From assembly GCA_947501565.1 (NCBI GenBank), contig CANMWJ010000005.1:1-64000 (forward strand): 64,000 nt of DNA. Reading direction: 5' to 3'. This stretch comes from an uncultured Marinobacterium sp. Its GTDB lineage: Bacteria > Pseudomonadota > Gammaproteobacteria > Pseudomonadales > Balneatricaceae. A model generated the notes under the pieces. The model worked only from the letters and a program-made list of their open reading frames with translations. It was not told the DNA's origin and made no database searches. Positions 54,558-64,000 of the stretch are shown piece after piece; the first letter of the stretch is position 1, and each line of letters starts with the position of its first letter. The position numbers and the translations under genes are program-made.

Positions 54558-57500
54558 ATGAGCAAGGGTCTTTATCGCCCCGGCGAGTTCAAGGATAACT
54601 GTGGCTTTGGCCTGATGGCACATATGCAGGGCCAGCCAAGCCATGACCTGCTGGAAAAAGCGATTGAAGCACTGGCATGCATGACTCACCGTGGTGGTAT
54701 CGCCGCTGATGGGAAGACCGGTGACGGCTGTGGTCTGTTGATGCAGAAACCAGACAGCTTCCTGCGTACAGTGGCGAAAGAAGAACTGAATGTCGAGCTG
54801 GGCGAACAGTACGCCATCGGCATGGTGTTCCTGCCGCGTGATGCAGCCGAAGCCCAGACAGCTCGCGAAGCAGTCAATGCAGCGCTGGAAGCTGAAGGTC
54901 TGGGTGTGTCTGGCTGGCGCGTGGTGCCAACCGACGAGAGTTGTCTGGGACCGATCGCAAAGGATACCTTGCCGCTGATCGAACAGGTATTCATCGCTGA
55001 CGGTGGCAAAAGCGCGCGTGATTTCGCAATCAGCCTGTTTATTGCACGCCGCAAGGCAGAGATCGCAATGTCCGCTAATCCGGACTTCTACATTGCGAGC
55101 CTGTCCGACAAAGTAATCTCATATAAAGGTCTGACCATGCCGGTCGACCTGCCAGTGTTCTTTAAAGACCTGGCCGATCCGCGTCTGGAAACTGCGGTGT
55201 GTACTTATCACCAGCGTTTCTCTACCAACACTGCACCTCGCTGGCCGCTGGCTCAGCCGTTCCGCTTCCTGGCCCACAACGGTGAGATCAACACCGTTGA
55301 AGGTAACCGTAACTGGGCGAAAGCGCGTGCGAGCAAGTTCGTAACCGAACAGCTGTCTGACATTGAGTCCCTGCAGCCGATCGTGAACACCACCGGTTCT
55401 GACTCCTCCTCCATGGATAACATGCTGGAGTTCCTGCTGGTAGGCGGCGTGGATATCTACCGCGCAGTTCGTATGATCGTGCCACCGGCTTGGCAGAACG
55501 TTGAGACTATGGATGCCGACCTGCGTGCATTCTACGAGTACAACTCCATGCACATGGAGCCGTGGGATGGTCCTGCAGGTATGGTAATGACCGACGGTCG
55601 TTACGCGGTATGTATGCTGGACCGTAACGGTCTGCGTCCATCCCGTTGGGTGATGACTAAGCAGGGTTACATCTGTACTGCTTCCGAGATCGGCGTATTC
55701 TCCTACGAGCCAGAAGATATCGTGGCACAGGGCCGTGTTGGTCCGGGTCAGATTCTGGCGATCGATACCGAAACCGGTGATGTGAAACACACCGACGATG
55801 TGGATAACTTCCTGAAATCCGCACAGCCATACAAACAGTGGCTGAAGGACAACGGTATCCGTCTTGAGCAGACCATGAAGGAAGAGTCTGAAGCCTTCAA
55901 AGACATGTCTGCCGACGAAGTGAAGACCCACATGAAGATGTTCCAGATCACCTTCGAAGAGCGTGATCAGGTGCTGCGTCCACTGGGTGAAACCGGTATG
56001 GAAGCAGTGGGTTCCATGGGCGATGACAAACCGATGGCGGTTCTGTCCAGCCGTATCCGTTCCGTATACGACTACTTCCGTCAGCAGTTCGCGCAGGTAA
56101 CCAACCCGCCGATCGATCCGCTGCGTGAAGCGATCGTTATGTCTCTGGAAACCTGTGTGGGTGCCGAACGTAACGTCTTCGAAGAGACCCCTGAGCACGC
56201 CCGTCGTCTGATTCTGGGCACCCCGGTTCTGTCTGCCAGCAAATTCATCAAGCTGCGCGACAACGACCTGGATGGCTTCGGTGTTGAACAGATCGACCTG
56301 AACTATGACGAATCTTCCAACCTGAAAGACGCGGTGGACGCGATCTGTGATCAGGCGGAAGCGGCGGTACGTGGCGGTAAGGTGATTCTGGTCCTCTCCG
56401 ACCGTTACCTGAGTCGTGGCAAGATCCCTGTTCACGCTGCGATGGCAACCGGTGCGGTTCACCACCGTCTGGTTGAGACCGGTCTGCGTTGTGACGCGAA
56501 CATCGTCGTTGAAACCGGTACTGCTCGTGATGCACACCACTTTGCTGTGCTGTTCGGTTTCGGTGCGACGGCGGTATACCCATACCTGTCTTATCGTGTA
56601 CTGAACGACCTGTGCGCGAGCGGTCAGCTGGCTGTTGATCCACTGGATGCCCACGAGAACTTCCGTAAGGGTATCGGCAAAGGCCTGATGAAGATCCTGT
56701 CTAAGATGGGTATCTCCACCATTGCGTCTTACCGTGGTGCACAGCTGTTCGAAGCGATCGGTCTGAGCTCTGAAATCGTAGATCTCTGCTTCAAGGGTGT
56801 GACCAGCCGTATCGAAGGCGCACAGTTTGAAGACTTCCACTTCGAGCAGAACCTGCTGGCGAAAGAAGCCTGGACTGCACGCAAGCCGATTCAGGCGGGC
56901 GGTCTGCTGAAATACAAACACGGTGGTGAATACCACGCGTACAACCCTGACGTGGTACGTACCATCCACGAAGCGGTTGAGTCCGGCAACTTTGCCGACT
57001 ACCAGAAGTACGCGGACCTGGTAAACAACCGTGGTTTCGCAACCCTGCGCGACATGCTGGGGCTGCGCAAAGATGTTAAATCGATCCCGCTGGACGAAGT
57101 CGAGCCGGTTGAGAACATCTTCAAACGTTTCGACTCTGCGGCGATGTCGCTGGGTGCCCTGTCGCCGGAAGCGCACGAAGCGCTGGCGATGGCAATGAAC
57201 GAGCTGGGCGGTCGCTCCAACTCTGGTGAGGGTGGTGAAGACGAAGCCCGCCACGGCACCATGAAACGCTCTAAGATCAAACAGGTCGCATCCGGCCGCT
57301 TCGGTGTAACCCCAGAGTATCTGGTAAACGCAGAAGTTATGCAGATCAAAGTAGCCCAGGGCGCGAAGCCGGGTGAAGGTGGTCAGCTGCCGGGCGGTAA
57401 GGTGAACAGCCTGATCGCACGTCTGCGTTACTCCGTACCGGGTGTAACCCTGATCTCGCCTCCGCCACACCACGATATCTACTCTATCGAGGACCTGGCG

Positions 57501-59006
57501 CAGCTGATTTTCGACCTGAAACAGGTTAACCCTGAAGGTCTGGTTTCCGTGAAGCTGGTATCCCGTCCGGGTGTTGGCACCATCGCTTGTGGTGTTGCCA
57601 AGGCTTACGCGGACTTGATCACCATCTCCGGTTACGACGGTGGTACTGCGGCATCTCCGCTGACCTCCATCCACTACGCGGGTTCCCCATGGGAGCTGGG
57701 CCTGTCTGACGCGCACCAGTCCCTGCGTGGTAACCACCTGCGTGGCAGCGTACGTCTGCAGACAGACGGCGGTCTGAAGACCGGTCTGGACGTAGTGAAA
57801 GGTGCGATCCTGGGTGCGGAAAGCTTCGGTTTCGGTACCATGCCGATGGTAGCGCTGGGTTGTAAATACCTGCGTATCTGTCACCTGAACAACTGTGCGA
57901 CCGGTGTTGCGACTCAGAACGACAAACTGCGTGAAGACCACTTCCGCGGTACCGTTGAGATGGTTAAGAACTTCTTCCGCTTCGTGGCTGAAGAAGCACG
58001 TCGCTGGATGGCTGAGCTGGGTATCCGCTCCATGGAAGAGCTGGTGGGTCGCGTAGACCTGCTGGAGATCCTGGGTGGTGAAACCAACAAGCAGAAGAAC
58101 CTGGATCTGGGCCCGATCATCTCCGACGGTGGTGTACCGGCTGAGTACCCGCAGACCTGTCAGGTTGAGCGTAACGAACCTTACGATCCGGCAACCCTGA
58201 ACAATCAGATGCTGGAGCTGACCCTGAGTGCCATCGAAGGCAAGCAGGGCGGTGAGTGGGATCTGACCATCACCAACTGTGACCGTTCTGTCGGTGCCCG
58301 TACCTCCGGTGCGATCGCCAAGGCACACGGCAACCTGGGTATGGCCGATCAGCCGATCACCTTCAAGTTCAAGGGCCACGCAGGCCAGTCCTTCGGTGTA
58401 TGGAACGCTGGCGGTCAGAACCTGTACCTGGAAGGTGACGCCAACGACTACGTAGGTAAAGGCATGGCAGGCGGTAAGATCGTCCTGCGTCCGTTTGACG
58501 AAGTAACTTACAAGTCGAACGAAACCTCAATCATGGGTAACACCTGTCTGTACGGTGCCACCGGCGGTAAGCTGTTCGCAGCGGGCTGCGCGGGTGAACG
58601 TTTCGCCGTACGTAACTCTGGTGTGCACGCGGTAATCGAAGGTGCGGGTGACCACTGCTGTGAATACATGACCGGTGGTCTTGTTACAGTGCTGGGCGCA
58701 ACCGGCTACAACTTCGGTGCGGGCATGACCGGTGGTTTTGCTTACGTGCTGGATCAGGAAAACAACTTCGTTGATAACTACAACCACGAACTGGTTGAGA
58801 TCCACCGCATCCACACCGAACAGATGGAAGCGTACAAAAACCACCTGCGTTCTGTGATTACAGAATTTGTTGCGGAAACCGGTAGCGCATGGGGCCAGGA
58901 GATCCTGGATAACTTTGCTGACTTTATCGGTAAGTTCTGGCTGGTGAAACCTAAGGCGGCGAGCCTGGGTGACCTGCTGGACAACATGCGCAGTCGTCCT
59001 GAGTAA
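54558..59006 (+). CDS. gltB: Glutamate synthase (NADPH) large subunit
   Basis: This 1482-residue flavoprotein hydrolyses glutamine and channels ammonia to 2-oxoglutarate to make glutamate. It begins with a 14-residue propeptide; processing should expose Cys15 (DNCGFGL), the N-terminal amidotransferase nucleophile. The FMN-binding synthase domain includes [20 protein letters not shown] and [19 protein letters not shown]; a 3Fe-4S cluster is bound by the cysteines of [20 protein letters not shown]. The C-terminal GXGXG beta-helix is seen in [20 protein letters not shown]. gltD follows 72 nt later. Codon bias is extreme: no TTA, CTA or TCA for more than 1,000 codons. Confidence 0.98.
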   Translation: MSKGLYRPGEFKDNCGFGLMAHMQGQPSHDLLEKAIEALACMTHRGGIAADGKTGDGCGLLMQKPDSFLRTVAKEELNVELGEQYAIGMVFLPRDAAEAQTAREAVNAALEAEGLGVSGWRVVPTDESCLGPIAKDTLPLIEQVFIADGGKSARDFAISLFIARRKAEIAMSANPDFYIASLSDKVISYKGLTMPVDLPVFFKDLADPRLETAVCTYHQRFSTNTAPRWPLAQPFRFLAHNGEINTVEGNRNWAKARASKFVTEQLSDIESLQPIVNTTGSDSSSMDNMLEFLLVGGVDIYRAVRMIVPPAWQNVETMDADLRAFYEYNSMHMEPWDGPAGMVMTDGRYAVCMLDRNGLRPSRWVMTKQGYICTASEIGVFSYEPEDIVAQGRVGPGQILAIDTETGDVKHTDDVDNFLKSAQPYKQWLKDNGIRLEQTMKEESEAFKDMSADEVKTHMKMFQITFEERDQVLRPLGETGMEAVGSMGDDKPMAVLSSRIRSVYDYFRQQFAQVTNPPIDPLREAIVMSLETCVGAERNVFEETPEHARRLILGTPVLSASKFIKLRDNDLDGFGVEQIDLNYDESSNLKDAVDAICDQAEAAVRGGKVILVLSDRYLSRGKIPVHAAMATGAVHHRLVETGLRCDANIVVETGTARDAHHFAVLFGFGATAVYPYLSYRVLNDLCASGQLAVDPLDAHENFRKGIGKGLMKILSKMGISTIASYRGAQLFEAIGLSSEIVDLCFKGVTSRIEGAQFEDFHFEQNLLAKEAWTARKPIQAGGLLKYKHGGEYHAYNPDVVRTIHEAVESGNFADYQKYADLVNNRGFATLRDMLGLRKDVKSIPLDEVEPVENIFKRFDSAAMSLGALSPEAHEALAMAMNELGGRSNSGEGGEDEARHGTMKRSKIKQVASGRFGVTPEYLVNAEVMQIKVAQGAKPGEGGQLPGGKVNSLIARLRYSVPGVTLISPPPHHDIYSIEDLAQLIFDLKQVNPEGLVSVKLVSRPGVGTIACGVAKAYADLITISGYDGGTAASPLTSIHYAGSPWELGLSDAHQSLRGNHLRGSVRLQTDGGLKTGLDVVKGAILGAESFGFGTMPMVALGCKYLRICHLNNCATGVATQNDKLREDHFRGTVEMVKNFFRFVAEEARRWMAELGIRSMEELVGRVDLLEILGGETNKQKNLDLGPIISDGGVPAEYPQTCQVERNEPYDPATLNNQMLELTLSAIEGKQGGEWDLTITNCDRSVGARTSGAIAKAHGNLGMADQPITFKFKGHAGQSFGVWNAGGQNLYLEGDANDYVGKGMAGGKIVLRPFDEVTYKSNETSIMGNTCLYGATGGKLFAAGCAGERFAVRNSGVHAVIEGAGDHCCEYMTGGLVTVLGATGYNFGAGMTGGFAYVLDQENNFVDNYNHELVEIHRIHTEQMEAYKNHLRSVITEFVAETGSAWGQEILDNFADFIGKFWLVKPKAASLGDLLDNMRSRPE

Positions 59007-59040
59007 GCGGGCGACTATTTAACGGGTGAAAGAGTAACGA

Positions 59041-59060
59041 GCGCTTGCTGCGGCAAGCGC
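59041..59060 (+). other. Intercistronic hairpin between gltB and gltD
   Basis: GCGCTTGC (59041-59048), loop TGCG, GCAAGCGC (59053-59060): a perfect 8-bp stem, 18 nt upstream of gltD. No U-run, so read-through is expected. It may protect the gltB mRNA end or set the ratio of the two subunits. Confidence 0.65.
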
Positions 59061-59069
59061 CCAGATTGA

Positions 59070-60500
<1,431 letters not shown>

Positions 60501-60515
60501 TTGCCGTAAGATCTG

Positions 60516-60542
60516 AAAAGGCCGCTTAGAGCGGCCTTTTTT
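60516..60542 (+). terminator. Terminator after gltD
   Basis: AAAAGGCCGC (60516-60525) pairs with GCGGCCTTTT (60531-60540), loop TTAGA, with six T in total at the end. It closes the gltBD operon. Confidence 0.95.
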
Positions 60543-60673
60543 GTACGAATCGGGTAAACGTAACCTGCGTTGATCTGATTCAAGGGGCTAGTCACAAGTT
60601 GCAGCGCAAATCACTGCATTACCCGGTAGAATAGCCCGATTCAAATTACTAATTGTTGTGTGTGGCTGACAAG

Positions 60674-61750
60674 ATGGCTGAATTAAAAAACGATCGTTTT
60701 CTGCGTGCGCTGCTGCGTGAACCTGTAGACGTTACTCCGGTATGGATGATGCGTCAGGCGGGACGTTACCTGCCAGAATACAAACAAACGCGTGCCCAGG
60801 CGGGTGATTTCATGAGCCTGTGCAAAAACAAGGAACTGGCGTGCGAAGTGACAATTCAGCCGCTGGAACGTTATGCGCTGGACGCGGCGATCCTGTTTTC
60901 TGACATTCTGACCATCCCTGACGCGATGGGTCTGGGTCTCTACTTCGAGACCGGTGAAGGTCCACGTTTCAAGAAGATCATCCGTACCGAACAGGATGTT
61001 GCCGAGCTGCCTGTACCAAACGCGGCGTCCGACCTGGACTACGTCATGGACGCGGTGAAAACCATCCGTTCCGAACTGAACGGTCGTGTGCCGCTGATTG
61101 GCTTCTCCGGTAGCCCTTGGACGCTGGCGACCTACATGGTTGAAGGTGGCTCCAGCAAGGACTTCCGTCACATCAAAAAGATGATGTACGCAACGCCTGA
61201 GATTCTGCACGAGTTGCTGAATAAGCTGGCGCTGGCCGTAACCGATTACCTGAATGAACAGATCCGCTGCGGCGCACAGGCGGTGCAGATCTTTGATACC
61301 TGGGGTGGCGCTCTGAGCGGCCCGATGTACCGTGAGTTCTCACTGAAGTACATGCAGCAGATCGTGTCCGGTCTGATCCGTGAACACGAAGGCCGCAAAG
61401 TGCCTGTTATCCTGTTCACCAAGAACGGCGGTCAGTGGCTGGAGCACATTGCCGACGCCGGTGCTGACGCGCTGGGCCTGGACTGGACCACTGATATTGC
61501 TGATGCGCGCCGTCGTGTCGGCGATCGCGTTGCCCTGCAGGGCAATATGGACCCAAGCGTACTCTACGCGCCGGAAGCGCGTATCCGTGAAGAGGTGGAG
61601 AACATCCTGGCGGGCTTCGGCCACGGCAGCGGCCATGTCTTCAACCTTGGACACGGTATCCACCAGTTTGTGGACCCGGCGGCACCGAAGGTGTTTGTCG
61701 ATGCGGTCCATGAGCTGAGCGCCAAGTATCACGAAGCGCAGAACGACTAA
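60674..61750 (+). CDS. hemE: Uroporphyrinogen decarboxylase
   Basis: This 358-residue enzyme removes four acetate carboxyls from uroporphyrinogen III to give coproporphyrinogen III in heme synthesis. Signatures: [19 protein letters not shown] (active-site arginine), the catalytic aspartate in [38 protein letters not shown] and [14 protein letters not shown] chose ATG 60674 ([10 protein letters not shown]), which matches other HemE starts, over TTG 60653. A TAGAAT at 60627-60632 could be its -10, but the -35 is poor. It follows gltBD and its terminator, the usual neighbour in Pseudomonas. Confidence 0.97.
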   Translation: MAELKNDRFLRALLREPVDVTPVWMMRQAGRYLPEYKQTRAQAGDFMSLCKNKELACEVTIQPLERYALDAAILFSDILTIPDAMGLGLYFETGEGPRFKKIIRTEQDVAELPVPNAASDLDYVMDAVKTIRSELNGRVPLIGFSGSPWTLATYMVEGGSSKDFRHIKKMMYATPEILHELLNKLALAVTDYLNEQIRCGAQAVQIFDTWGGALSGPMYREFSLKYMQQIVSGLIREHEGRKVPVILFTKNGGQWLEHIADAGADALGLDWTTDIADARRRVGDRVALQGNMDPSVLYAPEARIREEVENILAGFGHGSGHVFNLGHGIHQFVDPAAPKVFVDAVHELSAKYHEAQND

Positions 61751-61765
61751 ATAACTACAAAAATT

Positions 61766-61790
61766 AAAGGGACTTTCGGGTCCCTTTTTT
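61766..61790 (+). terminator. Terminator after hemE
   Basis: AAAGGGAC (61766-61773) pairs with GTCCCTTT (61780-61787) around a TTTCGG loop, followed by a T-run (61785-61790). It separates hemE from can. Confidence 0.92.
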
Positions 61791-61864
61791 GAGGGTGGGC
61801 ATTCACGCCTACAGGCGTACCAACAGGCCTCCCTTAATCCAGATAGAGTTAACGTTAGGAACTT

Positions 61865-62599
61865 ATGAAACCACTCACGCCTTTACTCGAAAGTAACCGC
61901 GAATGGGCGGCGAAAGTCAGCGAGAAGAACCCAGAGTTTTTCGAAACGCTGGCAAAACAGCAGGCACCGGAATATCTGTGGATCGGTTGCTCCGACAGCC
62001 GTGTACCGGCCAACGAGATCGTTGGTATGTTGCCGGGTGAACTTTTTGTACACCGCAACGTTGCCAACGTAGTTGTGCACACCGACATGAACTGCCTGTC
62101 GGTGGTTCAGTACGCGGTACAGGTACTGAAGGTGAAACACATCATGGTTGTAGGTCACTACGGCTGTGGTGGTGTGCAGGCTTCGATCGACCCAACGCCA
62201 CACGGCATGATCGATAACTGGCTGCGCAACATTCGCAATGTGTACAACAAGCACAAGGATCTGCTGTCCGCGTGGTCGGATTCAGAAAAGGAACACCTGG
62301 ACCGCCTTTGTGAACTGAACGTGATCGAACAAGCGCGGAATATCTGTGAAACCACCATTGTGCAGGAAGCCTGGGCCGGCGGTCAGGAGTTGACTGTACA
62401 CGGTTGGGTGTACGGCCTGAGCGATGGTCTGATCAACGATCTGGAGTTCAACGCCGCTAACCAGGGCGAGGTGGAAGATCAGTATAAGATCGCCATCCGT
62501 AAGATCGAAGTGATGCGCGATATGATGCGCGGAGAGGAAGAAACGGACGCGCAAAGCGCCCGTTCCTTGTGGGATCGTCTGAACAAGCTGTTCGGCTGA
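61865..62599 (+). CDS. can: Beta-carbonic anhydrase
   Basis: This 244-residue zinc enzyme interconverts CO2 and bicarbonate, supplying bicarbonate for carboxylations. The zinc ligands are C42 (IGCSDSRVPANE, with the Asp44-Arg46 dyad), H98 and C101 (VVGHYGCGGV). The N-terminus TPLLESNREWAAKVSEKNPE and C-terminal region resemble E. coli Can (220 residues); here an extra acidic tail of about 25 residues ends DRLNKLFG. It lies between the hemE terminator and the convergent sulfhydrylase gene, whose stop is only 3 nt away. Confidence 0.95.
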   Translation: MKPLTPLLESNREWAAKVSEKNPEFFETLAKQQAPEYLWIGCSDSRVPANEIVGMLPGELFVHRNVANVVVHTDMNCLSVVQYAVQVLKVKHIMVVGHYGCGGVQASIDPTPHGMIDNWLRNIRNVYNKHKDLLSAWSDSEKEHLDRLCELNVIEQARNICETTIVQEAWAGGQELTVHGWVYGLSDGLINDLEFNAANQGEVEDQYKIAIRKIEVMRDMMRGEEETDAQSARSLWDRLNKLFG

Positions 62600-62602
62600 G
62601 CC

Positions 62603-63877
62603 TTAGCCCGCTGCCGCCAGCGCCTGTTCCAGATCGGCCAGCAGATCATCGATGTGCTCGATACCGATCGACAGGCGCACCATCTCCGGTGATACACCGG
62701 CGGAGGCCAGTTCTTCATCGTTCAGCTGACGGTGAGTGGTTTCCGCCGGGATCGACGCCAGTGACTTGCAGTCACCGATATTTACCAGACGTACGAAGAT
62801 CTGCAGCGCATCGTAGAACTTACGTGTCGCTTCACGACCTGCCGCCAGACCGAAGCTCAGAATGCCGGATGCGTTACCATCCATGTATTTCTGTGCCAGT
62901 GCGTAATCCTTATGGCTTTCCAGACCCGCGTATTTCACCCAGCTTACCGCGTCGTGGTTTTCCAGGAACTGCGCGACTTTCTTAGTGTTCTCGTTGATAC
63001 GCTCCATACGCAGAGACAGGGTTTCGATGCCCTGGATCAGCAGGAAGGCGTTCATTGGTGACAGCGCCGCACCCATGTTGCGCAGCGGAACCACACGGCA
63101 GCGACCGATAAATGCAGCCGGGCCGAACGCTTCGGTGTATACCACGCCGTGGTAGGACACGTCCGGGGTGTTCAGAAGAGGGAAACGCTCAGCGTTGTCC
63201 GCCCATGGGAACTTGCCGGAGTCGATGATCACGCCGCCGATGGAGTTGCCGTGGCCGCCGATGTATTTAGTTGCCGCCTGAACCACGATATCAGCGCCGT
63301 GTTCGATCGGACGCCACAGCGCAGGGCTAGGTACAGTGTTATCCACAACCAGTGGGATACCGTTGCGGTGTGCGATCTCCGCCAGTTTTTCGATATCTGC
63401 GATGCCGCCGGACGGGTTACCTACAGATTCACAGTACAGCGCTTTGGTCTTCTCGTTGATCTTGCTTTCGATCTCGGCGAAGTCGTCTTTATTCGCAAAA
63501 CGTACTTCAATGCCCTGGCGCGGCAGGGTGTGCGCGAACAGGTTGTAGGTGCCGCCGTACAGCTCGGAGGTGGAGACGATGTTGTCACCCACTTCTGCGA
63601 TGGTCTGGATGGTGTAGGTGATCGCAGCCATACCGGAAGCCACTGCCAGCGCTGCAACACCGCCTTCCATCTCCGCCACGCGTTTTTCCAGTACGTCAGT
63701 GGTCGGGTTCATGATGCGGGTGTAGATGTTGCCCGCGACTTTCAGGTCGAACAGGTCAGCACCGTGCTGCGCATCGTCGAAGGCATAAGATGTCGTCTGA
63801 TAAACCGGTACTGCGACCGCTTTAGTGGTCGGGTCCGGTTCGTAGCCGCCGTGAATGGCGATGGTTTCCAGTTTCAT
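62603..63877 (-). CDS. metY: O-acetylhomoserine sulfhydrylase (PLP, Cys/Met metabolism family)
   Basis: This 424-residue pyridoxal-phosphate enzyme makes homocysteine directly from O-acetylhomoserine and sulfide. Family motifs: MKLETIAIHGGYEPDPTTKA, VYQTTSYAFDDAQHGADLF, VASGMAAITYTIQTIAEVGD, the PLP-aldimine lysine in VQAATKYIGGHGNSIGGVI, and C-terminal SLASIPAETTHRQL...VRLSIGIEHIDDLL. The AATKYIGGHG and long insert favour MetY over MetB/MetC, though methionine-gamma-lyase-like activity cannot be excluded. ATG 63877 has GAGGA upstream; 63895 is an unlikely extension. It is convergent with can with 3 nt between stops and no terminator. Confidence 0.93.
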   Translation of the reverse strand: MKLETIAIHGGYEPDPTTKAVAVPVYQTTSYAFDDAQHGADLFDLKVAGNIYTRIMNPTTDVLEKRVAEMEGGVAALAVASGMAAITYTIQTIAEVGDNIVSTSELYGGTYNLFAHTLPRQGIEVRFANKDDFAEIESKINEKTKALYCESVGNPSGGIADIEKLAEIAHRNGIPLVVDNTVPSPALWRPIEHGADIVVQAATKYIGGHGNSIGGVIIDSGKFPWADNAERFPLLNTPDVSYHGVVYTEAFGPAAFIGRCRVVPLRNMGAALSPMNAFLLIQGIETLSLRMERINENTKKVAQFLENHDAVSWVKYAGLESHKDYALAQKYMDGNASGILSFGLAAGREATRKFYDALQIFVRLVNIGDCKSLASIPAETTHRQLNDEELASAGVSPEMVRLSIGIEHIDDLLADLEQALAAAG

Positions 63878-64000
63878 CTGTTCTATCCTCAGCAAGTTCT
63901 TATAGTGGTTTTTACTTATGTCTGGAGAGTCGATTGTAATTGCTGCGCTCCATAAATAAAGAGGACTTTCCGCACAACTCGTGCATTTTGTAAAATGGCG
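63878..64000. promoter_or_regulatory. Upstream region of metY at the right edge
   Basis: The metY promoter should lie here; a minus-strand TATAAG about 25 nt before the start codon is a weak -10 candidate. Near the edge a plus-strand TAAAAT (63991-63996) could belong to the next gene outside the window. I see no coding sequence in this stretch. Confidence 0.3.

Noticed and set aside
55119-58379. 1086-codon open frame antisense to gltB
   Set aside because: It is codon-aligned with gltB and explained by absence of TTA/CTA/TCA codons; the translation is rich in Thr, His, Val and Arg without any recognisable domain, and the sense gene is certain.
59041-59060. Terminator between gltB and gltD
   Set aside because: The hairpin lacks a U-run and the two subunits must be co-expressed; kept as an intercistronic hairpin only.

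Overview
The window looks like chromosomal core DNA of a heterotrophic gammaproteobacterium. Gene content and order fit the Pseudomonas/Oceanospirillales group: gshB next to a TonB-type gene, tkt-epd-pgk-fba, hslVU with a DUF971 gene, argS with a SPOR gene, and mrcA / pilMNOPQ-aroK-aroB-damX-gltB-gltD-hemE. An Oceanospirillaceae-like marine bacterium is my best guess, but the genus cannot be fixed from this sequence alone. I see no rRNA, tRNA, insertion sequence, prophage or CRISPR array, and no strong sign of recent horizontal transfer.

Layout. 1-5.6 kb (minus strand): partial TonB-like gene with a perfect hexamer repeat, gshB, rsmE, a Cache-GGDEF-EAL c-di-GMP protein and metK. 5.9-11.3 kb (plus): the sugar-phosphate operon tkt-epd-pgk-fba. 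11.4-18.2 kb (minus): a CSS-like EAL phosphodiesterase, then a two-gene envelope locus made of a CsgG-domain lipoprotein and a 972-residue multidomain secreted protein; this locus is the least explained part of the window. 18.3-26.7 kb: a sirtuin, an orphan 155-residue protein, glcB, an alpha/beta hydrolase, a host-attachment-family protein, serA, ppnP and a LysR regulator divergent from an MFS transporter. 28.1-29.6 kb (plus): FAH-family hydrolase, hemJ and a small stand-alone protein resembling the FliG C-terminal domain. 29.7-40.7 kb (minus): ubiJ, ubiE, DUF971, hslU, hslV, SPOR protein, argS, a chemoreceptor and priA. 41-43.4 kb (plus): rpmE, a secreted thermonuclease-family protein and a short malic enzyme. 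43.5-45.9 kb (minus): mrcA. 46.1-62.6 kb (plus): pilMNOPQ, aroK, aroB, damX-like, gltBD, hemE and can. 62.6-63.9 kb (minus): an O-acetylhomoserine sulfhydrylase.

Functional themes are central carbon metabolism (tkt, epd, pgk, fba, glcB, maeB), amino-acid and one-carbon/sulfur metabolism (serA, gltBD, aroKB, metK, metY), envelope and division (mrcA, two SPOR proteins, the CsgG-like pair), type IV pilus alignment and secretin, c-di-GMP and chemosensory signalling, and heme and quinone synthesis (hemE, hemJ, ubiE, ubiJ). Many transcription units end in clear intrinsic terminators. Plausible sigma70 promoters were found for rpmE, gltB, argS and maeB, and a heat-shock-type promoter for hslVU.

The most interesting observations are the CsgG-like lipoprotein/multidomain protein pair, the FliG-C-like protein translationally coupled to hemJ, the perfect Pro-Glu hexamer tract in the TonB-like gene, and the rpmE terminator lying inside the signal-peptide codons of the downstream nuclease gene. 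All function calls come from reading motifs by eye; no database search was run.
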